A stretch of 64,000 nucleotides of DNA from Malurus cyaneus samueli (taxonomy: Eukaryota; Chordata; Aves; Passeriformes; Maluridae), in NCBI GenBank assembly GCA_009741485.1, contig CM019217.1, positions 44,612,873 through 44,676,872 on the forward strand. Reading direction: 5' to 3'. The notes beneath the pieces are model-generated. The model worked only from the letters and a program-made list of their open reading frames with translations, was not told the DNA's origin and searched no databases. The translations under genes were made by a program, and so were the position numbers. Below are positions 53,658-64,000 of this stretch, piece by piece (the stretch's first letter is position 1; each line of letters begins with the position of its first letter).

Positions 53658-53684
53658 GACTACAAGCTTGCTGAGCTTGTAGTC
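53658..53684. repeat. perfect hairpin, 11-bp stem, 5-nt loop
   Basis: GACTACAAGCT (53658-53668), loop TGCTG, AGCTTGTAGTC (53674-53684). If transcribed with the intron it would form a short stable stem. It is too short for a typical microRNA precursor. Confidence 0.85.
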
Positions 53685-54910
53685 CAAAAAGCTTTTATCA
53701 AGAAAATCCCACATAATTTAGAAAAATACTAGAGGAGTGAAAAAGGCTCCCTGAGGATGCCTTTGTGGTTCACAGACCCGTAAATGTCCAAGTTTATGGT
53801 GGATTAAAGCCTGCCCACATAATTTCAAACTGTTAATCAGTTCAAAGCTCTTGTACTGGTCAGAAGAGGTTTGGGGAAGATGAGTGATGCTGTCCTCAGG
53901 TGACTTTCAGGACTGGGTTCTGGTGCAGGTTGTTTCTTATTCTACTTCTTTGCATTTCATGGGATCATTCACAGCCCCAGGGTTACCTGTGGACCTAATC
54001 TCCTTTCCTTGGGGTGTGAGAAATGTTATGCTTCCTCCATTACTGCAGTTGCTTAGCTCAAATTTATATCATACTTAGGCTGTTTTTTCTGGAGATGTCT
54101 CTGCTCTTGTGTATTGAAGTATTTGATGATATTTCTTACTCTTCTCTCAAGCTCTGAAGAAGTCACTTGTAAGGTTTTCTCTAACTTTTTGCTGTGTCTC
54201 GTGTATTTGTGAGTATTTCTGACACTCATTCTTGATGTTTTAATCTCTTTGTCAAGGCTAACAATTCAGCTAGGGCTGTCTTGTTAGCACTTTTAGTAAC
54301 TGTTGAGCTCTCTCTGTTTGCTCTTCTTGTTGTCTTTACTGTTCACCCTTAACAGGTCCCTCTGGCTGATGTAAACTTGCCAGTTAGAGTGGCATTGAGT
54401 TAATAAGACATCCTGTTATCACCTGTTTCAGTAGATCCTTCAAAGCATCAGTGACGTTATCTGTGTATTTTCTCCTACCTCCTTTTGTGTTGTTTCTTTT
54501 TAGCTTTACCTTTTGCCTTACACAGGTATTTTTCTACTTCTTAGTAGGGGAGCAGAGTTGGTCGTGTCTTGTTTCCTTTCTTTCATACAGTTACTGCAGT
54601 TTCTGTGCCGTCTTTGACACTTGGACAGCACGACCATTATGTCACATAGGTGTCCCCCCTTTCTGAATTCAGTCGAAATTGTTGCTGAAACGCACATTAG
54701 CTTTTTGCAGGGGCTTTTCTCAGTGGGCTTGGAACTTCTTGAAGTTGGACCTGAGAGGGGATTTATTGTTGCAAATTTCTGTTACATCTGTTATCAGTCA
54801 CTGTCGGTGCTCTGGCATCCTGAAGTGTTTGATTTGATGTAGTTTTCTCACAGCATGTAGACGGTCTGGTTCCAGGTGACTCCATCTGAGGAGATCCAAG
54901 GTGGTGTGTT

Positions 54911-54960
54911 GTATATAAGTATATAACAATATACATATATACATCTGTATATATGTATGT
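54911..54960 (+). repeat. TA/GTAT-rich microsatellite
   Basis: Imperfect GTATAT, ACATAT and ATATGT units. Simple repeat. Confidence 0.8.
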
Positions 54961-56009
54961 AAGCAGTGCCCTTTAAGCAAACGTTTCATGGTTCTACCAA
55001 TGTCTTAGGATTTTCACTTTGCAAGCGGACATATTGCTATTCCATTCTTCTTAACAGTTGTTTCTTTGAGGAGTTTTTCATTAAAAGGCGTTTTGGGAAG
55101 CATTGTCCGACAGTAATTACAGATGATTGTAGATGGGGTCTTTGTTCTCTTCATGGTTAGCTGTCTGGTGTGTAATGTTGCATAACTATCAGGTTTATGT
55201 ATTTCATTTGAAGCTTGGTGCAATTAGGCTGTAATTGGTTCCTGGGGTAAAACAAATTTCTTTGTGTTCTCTCTGATTATCAGTCACCTTGTCTACTTAA
55301 ATATGACTGTGTTTGATTTTGAGAGGATTATGTAAACTTCTGCAAGTGATGGTTATTCCTTACATATGTAGATTTTGCCACAAGGACCATTGTTTTCTAT
55401 ACAAAAATGCAAAATTGGCCTCCAAAAAATTTTAGGTTTGTAAAGGTTTTTATTAGCAAGCATATGAAGAGAAAATTATTGATTTAATCTCCCCACTGAT
55501 CCCAACTTTATTTGGGCTCTTGCTCTTGAGATACTTGTGACACTTTACACTCTCTCTGGGATGTTTGATGAAACGAGAAGATGGGGGAGTCATGGATGAG
55601 AGAATTTTGGGGTCACTGCTTAGGTAAAACAAGCTAGGGATACTATTTAATGAAAATTAGTCTCTGTTGGTTCTCCTGTTCCAGAACAACTTTGTTAAGA
55701 GCAAATAATTTCAGTTTGCTCACTTAAAATTTCTCTCAAATAATTTCTTAACGACTCCTTGCAAGACTAGTTGTGTTATATCACTTGTTGTTTTCCTGAA
55801 TTAGTATAATCTTTTATCTATGTGTAAAAGACCACTTCTGGTCTAGTCCCAGTTTGTATATTGTGCTCTCTTAAGAGATCTGGGTCAGCCTGTGGGGAAT
55901 GATGGCTGAGGAACAAATAATCATGTTTTGGTAAACAGCAAATGGAGAAAAAGGGAATGAGGGAGTCAGAGCAAAGGGCTGAGAGTTTAGTCTGTGTTTA
56001 GTGTAAGCT

Positions 56010-56065
56010 CTGAGAAACAAGGAGCAGAAGGCAGAAGGCAAGAAGGAGCAGAGGGCAGATAGCCA
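56010..56065 (+). repeat. purine-rich minisatellite-like patch
   Basis: Repeated variants of AAGGAGCAGAAGGCAG, imperfect and short. No coding meaning is seen. Confidence 0.55.
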
Positions 56066-59000
56066 AGTCTTAGAAATAATAGAAAATGACAGTGAATGGG
56101 TATCAAAGGTCACAATTTGCTACAACTCAGAAGACAGAGAGTTGGCTCTCACCAAACCTACAAGCAAAAGACCATCTGCAAGGATAACAGGGTAGGGGTT
56201 GGTTTACAAACTCTTTTGTTCTAAGTGCTCTGAACTGTCTCTATTTAAGAAATAAAACAATCTATGTTATGCTGAAGAAGGCAGGTGATATTCATATTTA
56301 AAAGCCTTTATTTTCTGGAACTCAGTGTAGGAAGAAAGGCCTGAGAAGGTTCACCTCAAACCTCTTGTTGACTTTGGATTTGATCATAGTCTGTAAATTA
56401 ATTTTTAGCCATTGCTCAGTCCCCTACCTCCAGCAGCAGGGAAATGTTTTCATTGGATCTTACTGTATTTAACTTGGCCTGGATCAGATATCATTAGTAG
56501 TGATTTAAATTTCAGCTGGCATAAAAGAGGGAGCATCCTTATGACAGGTCAAAAAACTCCTTGTGGCAGATGCAGAAGACCGATGTTAACAGGGAGAGCC
56601 ATGGATATTTGAGAGGTACTGGGCTTCTTTATGTGAACACCACATAAACATAGTGTTTGATTATGGATATCATGAACCTTCATATCACCATTGCATTATT
56701 CTGTCTTCCCTGTGGTTCTCCTGTTTGCAACTGGTTCTGCAGGGTAGAGTTTTATTTGTTTTTAGATGTTGCTGGTGGGATCAGAGATATGAAGATCACT
56801 GGATTGACTGCTTCCCTACCACCCCAAAAACCAGATTTATTCTGTTGAGACCACACTGTGGTCTAAATGGATTTTTCCTTCTGTGTTTCTTTTAGCATCT
56901 CCTGTTGGGCTGATAAACCCTTAAGTCTGTCATTATTTAAATAGCTTTGTATCTGGTGTTGCGTTCTTGTTTTTCTTGCTCCCAGGGATCAGCATTTGCT
57001 CACATTGCTCCCTACTGCTGCAGCATTTTTCTGGTCCATAGCTGACTGCAAGATGCTTCCTCCATTCTAAGCCTTGTGATACAAGCTTTCAGAAAGTGTA
57101 CCCTCTTACTCTTTCGAGTACATCTGAAGTAGTGTGTTTGGGAGCTGGGTACTTCTTCATGTCAGAACTGCCTGGTTTTAAGATATGACTGGAATCAATG
57201 TGTGCAGCATCACCACAAGCCAGCTTTGCCACTAGACAAAGTTAGAAATAATATGTTTTGGATGGCAATGTATAGCTTTGGTACCAGACTGGAAAGTAAA
57301 GTTAAAAAATGCATTAAGTCTGTTTAATGCCCCTCGTCACCACCTTCCTTTGCTGTTTCAAGTTCTGAGTTGTCATTTTGTTCTCTTAAGATGGAATCTC
57401 TTTCTGTTAATCTAAGGTCTCAATTTAAAATGTCTGATGCTTGTTCCCCTTCTGTCTTGTCCCTTTCCTTGGGGGTGAGGCCATAATACTCATACTGGAG
57501 CAGCAAACATGCTGTGAAGTAGATGCTGGATTCAGTGCAGAGGACACTAAACTGAAGCTTTTACAATTTTCCCTGAAATTGGAGACCTCAGGTTTTGGAA
57601 CGTGGGTTCTTTGAACACCTAACAAATGACAAGACTTAGGTTGTCTTGTTTTTTAAATTTTTACTGTGTGCTCTGAGGGCTGGAGTCAGATTGTAAGCTA
57701 TTGAAATAAATGTCTCATTTGGGAAATGGTCAGCTCTTGATTTATTGTATGTACGTTCTGTACATGCACATCTACAGTTGGTCCCTTCTCTGTGTGTGGG
57801 AGGATGCTAAGGCAGAATGCTGCAGAGCAGTAAGTACTCATCTACAGTGTCAGGCTGAACAGCCACAATTACACTGGAACTAAACACATATAAGGGTATT
57901 TTATTTTGAAGTTTAACTTATGATTGCACTTCAAAGAATCATATATTGCAGCAATTTGGTACTTTTAACACAGCTAGAATAGTAAGACTGAGTATATCCA
58001 TTAGTAGAAGCAAATAAAAATCAGAGTGATATGAAATAGGAGTACTTGAAAATGTGATTAAATATATCTGTTGAGGTTTCTAAAGATTAGTGTCTGGTCT
58101 ACAGAGAGCTGGCTGAGTACGTTGTACTACTTCTTTCTTTCAGATGTTATTTTGAATGAAAAGAAGCTAAAATTAAATGTTTCTTAGATAAACAGTCCTG
58201 TAGCTAATCTGATAAATGCTGATATTTTTGTGATTGTAAGTAGGACTGAAGGTCTTAAGATAGCCATTGAATATTAAACCTACTTTTATATGTGTGACCT
58301 AGAATTAAAAACTTTAAAAAATTCTGGGGAATTATTTTGTTTTTACAGTTTTTAGTACAGTATTTTCTTCTGTAAGATAGACTTCCTGACTGCAAATGTT
58401 ATTGCAGTGGTTACTATTTTTTTGTAAAAGGTAGCAAAAATAAACTTTTTCCAGGAGAGTTACCTAAATGTTTCTTCCTTTCCCCCCCCAATTATCCTAT
58501 GTAATATTCATTAGTAAAACAAGAAGCTGCATACCTTACCCTCTTTAAAATGTAAACATGGCAATTTGCTAAGTATAGAAACATATATCCTTACTTAAAA
58601 GGGTGCCAACTTTCTTTAATATATTAATATAAGGAGTAAACCCATTACTAAATACAAAGAAAATTGCATTTGGTGGGAATTTGTGCCATTGAAAGTACTC
58701 TATATAGTTTTGTATGGCTATTGAATAGTCTTGTATTTAAAACCAAAGTCTTGACTAAACTGAGCTTGCAAATAAAGATAAATTTTTGAAGAGAGTCTTT
58801 CCACTTGTGGACTAGAATAGACAAGTACCAGAAAGAGAGAGATCTTGGTTGGATTGTTCTTTCATTCCTTTAGTGCTCAGTTACCATGGTGCTGTAGCAG
58901 GAGACCATAGCTACAAGGGAAATGGTGTGGTTTTTGTGATGCCATTGTTAAGGTTTTTCATGAGTTTCTAATACAAACAATTTACATTTCCTTTTGTGAT

Positions 59001-61879
59001 AGCTCTCTGGCATTTTCTTTAAATACTAGGAGGGATGCTTCCAATTTAGAAGACCAGAAACACTGAAGAAGTCTTTGTAGACTATTGTGTTTTGTCCATA
59101 GCTATTGCAGGAACTACACAGCTTGCTTTCATGGCCAGCATTTTGCTAACATACCAGACAGGCAGCTTGTCAGTTCAAGCCAGTAATTTAAATCTTTGGT
59201 GCTAGTCAAAGCTGTCAACTTAATAACAGCTTACTGCGTAAACAAGCTGGAGGACTTATTCTAGGTCATTAGTATGGGAAGTTTCACCTACTGAATTGAT
59301 GTTTATCGCTGCAGATTATTTGAAAAGCAAGGCTTGTTTGAAGGAAAGGTAGTAGTTTGCCTAAACAGTTCTGCTTTGTGCTTACAGCCTTGGTATGGAA
59401 ATGGGTAGTAGTAGTCACTTCAGAAATGAAGCTGTATTAGGTAAGTTCTGATTTTTGAAGAAGAAGGGCATCATCTGTTCGTTTTGGGTTGTTTTTTTGA
59501 AGACACACAGGACAGAGGAAGCATATTGGCATGGTAGCCATCTCAGTATGCCATTAAGATCTGCTTTGCAAGGCCTTCGCTCACCACTGAGATCAGAGGA
59601 TAGCACGCAAAGTTGAATGAGCAATGGTGCACATACAGTGATTTGGCTACTATGATCCAGTACACTGAGGACACATACACATCAGAGTCATCTAAATGCT
59701 GAGTAATACTACATAAAAAATAATCAGTACTTCATTTTTTTTATGCCAGTTTTTCCCCAGAGCCACAAAATGGTTCATCACCAGTAGTGCAAAGGATTCT
59801 CCCTGGTATAAGTATAATGTATTATTTCTTTCGCCTCAGAACAGTGTTATCCCTTAGGACAGTGAGTAGGACACATTCTACCCTGTTTGAAGTAAAAATT
59901 GAAGAGCGATGAAGTGCTGTGAAGCTCTGAGTAATTGTGACTCAGAAGGGGTTTTGTCTTGTTCACTGATTGCAGTCAGTCACGACCCCTGCACCATCAA
60001 GAATTGTAGCAAGATACTGGTTCACTGCTTTGAAGCAGTGGTGTTTTGAATCTGCCAGTCCTTATGGAGGCTTAATGGGTTTCTGGTGGCCAGTTTTTAA
60101 AGGACTGACTAGCACAGTCCTCACTATTTTGTAAAGCTGACCAGGACTGTGCCATAAGGCTTTAGTAGGAGGAAATTTGCCTGAATATTTAGAAATATGA
60201 TGATATTTTAAACATTGAACAGTTTGACTAGCACTGTTACAGAATTCCTTAAACAGTAAAAAAAAATTGTCTATACTGTCTGGAAGCATTTAATTATTGA
60301 AAACAGGAGCATCTACTATATAATGAACTGCAGCTATGCTACTAAAATAAATTAATATTTTGTAGTTACCAGTTTTCTTTAGATTCGAGTCAGGACTAAT
60401 TGCGTTCATTTTGCTATGGATCAGTGTTTCAAAGGGAGATTGTTCTTCCTTTTTTCTTGTCTAGAATTTGCTTTATGTATCTTTTAAATTTTTTAATAAG
60501 TAAAATATGCCTGAACAGATGATGTGTTCTAGTTAGCCATATATAGCTACACTAAAGATCTGAAAGTTCCCTTGTTAAATGTCTTAAATATTTAATTTCT
60601 TTTCTGTATAAGCAATTTTTAAGTTTCTGTTACATGAAGAGTTGCCCATATCCTCTTACTATTTTGATTTTATTAAACTAAATAAGTAAAACAAAGAGAT
60701 TCATTTTCTGGCTGAAGTTGTGGGATGATGGGAAATGTACAGCTGCTTAAGATGTTTTCAGAAATCAGGCTGGAGAATATAAAAAGTAAATACTCTCAGA
60801 AACATGGAAGAAAACATTATTTAAGCCCCTTATGTTCTGGTCAATGCAGATGAAGTAATGTACATTCTTTTACATAATGTGCTTCTTTAATGGTCCTGCT
60901 GAAAATAGACTTCTTGGCAGCTGTACAGTGCAGAACAAGATGGATAAAGTTCTGTTCCTGTTTCAAAATGCTGTAAGTGGGAGCATGTCAGAATGGTACT
61001 AAGACAAATTCAGTCTTTTTTCCTTTTCAGATTCATCCATTTGATGTTAGTTAAACGAAGTGTTAAATTAATGAGAGTACATTTGAAAAAAACCATCATT
61101 TGTCAGTACTTTTTGGAGTGAAATTTTTTTTCTCCTCTGGATCCTGACCCTGCTGAGGAGATGGGTGTAGTGCTGAGAGAGATGGGTCCATGGTGAAAAG
61201 CTGCATTTAACTCCCTTATTTCTTCATGAAGGCTTTGCTGGGTCTTCAGATCAATGGCAGTCTGCAAAAACCTTAACTATGGGTTTCCTTGGCTACTGGA
61301 AACGTGTACTTGTAGCCACGGGATCAATTGTTGTCTTTTGGGTTCCGTTTTAGCAAAGATGTAAGTGTGCATCATTTCATCCTGGTTAAGCAAAGCATTA
61401 AAATCTATGGTATGTGCAGATAATCTTAAATTCACTGTCGTTCTGTGGTTACAGGCGTTCAGAAGTGTTCTACTGTAACAGCAGTGCAGTCCCTAATGCA
61501 AATCCCCTGCGTTTCACATTCCCAGTAGGAGCTGACAGCTGGTTACAAGTCAGTTATCATGAGCTGTGATTTGTCTCCTGTACCCTCAAAGATTTAAAAG
61601 CACTGAATGTTTGCAAGGGTAGCAAGCCAGAACAGTGCACACCTCCATATGTGGTATGACAAAATGACTGAATAGCTTGTTTTTTTCATCTTAAAGCTTT
61701 GCAGATTTATAGCTACCACAACTTTAATGATGAATAAGAGCTACCCACACAAAGAAAGAGATCTAATGGTGACTGAAGGCAAGTGAAGTTGAATATATGC
61801 TCCTTATAAGGCAGTGTGTGGGAGACACATTTGTAACATACTGAGTATCTGAGCAAAACCATGTGTCATGTTTCCTTAG

Positions 61880-61993
61880 GTTCTCAACAGGAGATGTGTG
61901 GAAGCAGCAGTGATGACAGGCCTGGCACTCAAGTGCAGCATAAACAAGAAGTCCTTGTTCGACAGAAAACACTACTTCTATGCAGATCTGCCT
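61880..61993 (+). CDS. GATB: GATB exon 3
   Basis: Encodes 38 residues of the GatB cradle domain directly following exon 2: [19 protein letters not shown], then [19 protein letters not shown]. Joined to exon 2 this recreates the family signature LPGTLP-VLN and the conserved [10 protein letters not shown], which in bacterial GatB precedes a GYQ segment. The exon is 114 bp, phase 0 at both ends, with acceptor TTCCTTAG and donor GTAAGT at 61994. The next residues (GYQ...) are not encoded before the window ends, so exon 4 lies further right. A 151-codon frame on the opposite strand at 61763-62218 is a shadow of this exon. Confidence 0.96.
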
Positions 61994-64000
61994 GTAAGTA
62001 TGCAGTGTAGCAGGTCCCTCTTGGGCTCTAGGAAGGATGAGTGTGGAGCGTGGATGGCAGTAGGGGAGGATTGAAGAGGTACTTTCTCTGGTTTCAGTCC
62101 GTGCTCTGCTCACCCCAACAGGGTGCTGCACTGTGCCCTGATGAAATAGGCAGCTGTACTCTGCTGCACACTGATTGAATATGATTGCTCTGATTGCTGA
62201 CTCCTTGCTTAGCTGCACAATTCCAGTAGCTTAATGTAATTGAATTGGGAGCTGGAGCTGCTTTGTCTCTTTAGTTGTCCATTCGTGGTGTTTAGTGCAA
62301 ATTGTCTGTTGGGGTAAAAGCAGTCTGATAATAGTCCTTCACGTAAAGTGAATGCATAACAAACACAAGTTCCAGTGGAATAAACACAGTATCTTTTTGT
62401 GTATTCTTAGGGACCTAAAATACGTCGTTTCCCTTCAAGAATTTCTCAGTCATGGTTCCAATAAATGAAAAAACCAAAGCAACTGAGAAATTGAGTCTTT
62501 GCAATATAGTTTGTTGGTAGATTTTATGTTGGGTAGAAGGTGCCACTGGAAGTCAAATGCATTTTGCTATACTTGATATACTTGATATGGATATAGAAAT
62601 ATCGAAACAATTTAAGAACCTGACTTCTGTCTTTGCAACAGGATGCCACAATGTTTGACCCTGTTTTACTTTTTAATGAAATTAAACCTGTCTAATTTTT
62701 AATGTTATTTTTGTGTTGGCTTATTTGTATTGAATGTTCAGTTTAACACTAATCAGTCAAAGGGAGGAAACTATTTTTAGTTTCTGTGGTTTGGAGGTGA
62801 AGATACAGTGACATTAGAATAAAAATATGTGAGTTTATTTTATTTGAGAAAGATCAGGCATCTTAGCTTACCCTCACTTTTGGTGAGGATTCTTAGACAT
62901 CCAGAGAAGCAGAGTGGGAAACCTCTCAGATCCCAAGTGAATGTGTAGAGATGCTGCTGTGTTATTAACCAAATCACTTTCTTTTCCACTCTTGTTCAGG
63001 CATTGAAAATATTTTGAATTTACACAAAGCATTTTCTAATACAATTGCTTCCCATCTTAGAAAGAGAATTATATTATAGTTGTCCACTGAAGATCCAGAT
63101 CTCAGAAGAGATTTCTGTTTCATTTTCTTCTAGACTGGGAACTTGGTGCTCTTCTGTGAAGTTGCTATAATTTTGATTTGGTTTCTGGGGATAACTTTGC
63201 AAATATTTGTAACCCATTAAGAGTCCCTTTTATTGGGAGCTCTGTAGTGACCTGCTGGGAATGTGAAAAGCAAACTTCACAGTTTGAATTGGCAATACTT
63301 TTTAAAAAACTTGTAGAACTATCTTAAAGCCCATTTCGAGATCTGAAGGAGAAAAAGGTGAAATAGCAGAAAAAAACCACGACTTTCAAAATTCCTTTAC
63401 ACACCATGAAAAAACATCAGAAACATCATAGACTTCTCTCAAAATTACCTTTAGTGCTTCCTCTGTTAAACTGAAATCACTCCCATATTCTTGTGATGTC
63501 TGCTGCTATCAGTGTGTTGCATAGCAGCTGTATGGATGAATGTCATGGGAAAGAATGCCCAAGTTGAAGTGGAAGAAAGTGTGGGACTCTGCAGACGAGT
63601 TATAGGATCCTGTGGTCTCATAAGCATGGAAATTTGGTCAGGGAGATGCTGACACATTTTATTAGCTTGAAACATATAATTCTGGCTTTTTACTGACTGA
63701 CTTCTGCAGTTTAAGCACTGACAATAAACTGCCCAACCTGCATTTCACAGTGAACGGTCTAGTCAGGAACCCTGTAATAAGATGCAGAGTTTAGGGTAAT
63801 GAGCTGGATAGAACAGATAAATCCAGCTCTTAGGGTCATTTGACAATGGGATTATTGTTACTCCTTGAAACAGGGCTTTGGATGGGAAATGGGATTCATA
63901 TTATTTATTGTCACTCAATATTTCAGGATTTTAAAAAATCATTTTAGTGAGAAGTTTTAGGAGATGAGAAGAGCTGTGTGATTAGCATAGGCTGTAGAGA
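61994..64000 (+). other. GATB intron 3, runs off the window
   Basis: Intronic AT-rich sequence. I looked for a following exon encoding the conserved GYQIT-type segment and did not find one up to 64000. No repeat or RNA gene was recognised. Confidence 0.7.

Larger units (their letters stand above)
51601..61879 (+). other. GATB intron 2, second part
   Basis: About 10.3 kb of intronic DNA with no recognised exon. It holds a perfect hairpin at 53658-53684, a TA-rich microsatellite at 54911-54960, and a purine-rich minisatellite-like patch near 56010-56065. A slightly GC-richer block at 52600-52880 has an open frame but no recognisable domain. The intron ends with the acceptor TTTCCTTAG at 61879. 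Confidence 0.7.

Noticed and set aside
61763..62218. 151-codon minus-strand frame
   Set aside because: It is the antisense shadow of GATB exon 3, which has clear splice sites and conserved protein on the plus strand.

Overview
The window is vertebrate nuclear DNA, almost certainly from a bird. It is AT-rich and CpG-poor with no long open frames, apart from one sharp GC/CpG-rich island near 45.2-45.9 kb. The interspersed repeats that can be recognised are CR1 LINEs, including 3' ends with the ATTCTATGATTCTATG-type tail, and one solo LTR resembling a family common in neoavian genomes. The species cannot be told from the sequence.

The only protein gene I can support is the 5' part of GATB (mitochondrial glutamyl-tRNA(Gln) amidotransferase subunit B) on the + strand. 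Exon 2 (47491-47641) and exon 3 (61880-61993) are firm: both encode highly conserved GatB segments, have good splice sites, and join in frame. Exon 1 (45388-45698) is a phase-consistent model inside the CpG island and is less certain. Intron 2 is about 14.2 kb and carries a degenerate antisense CR1. The rest of the gene lies beyond the right edge.

The region upstream (1-45.2 kb) is a gene desert. By known vertebrate synteny it should be the FBXW7-GATB intergenic interval, but no FBXW7 exon was recognised. It holds scattered CR1 fragments, a nested repeat stack at 16.4-17.8 kb (old CR1, then an LTR inserted into it, then younger CR1 sequence inside the LTR), a divergent tandem duplication at 38.8 kb, several low-complexity tracts, and some unusually perfect palindromes near 31.3-31.6 kb.

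The GATB promoter is TATA-less. It has a ZNF143/SBS-type motif, a diverged second copy in the opposite orientation that abuts a CTCF-like core, and two overlapping strong-context ATGs in different frames. I found no tRNA or rRNA gene, no CRISPR array, and no novel multi-gene system. The points most worth checking are the structure of GATB exon 1, the promoter motif cluster, the nested repeat stack and the palindrome pair at 31.3-31.6 kb.
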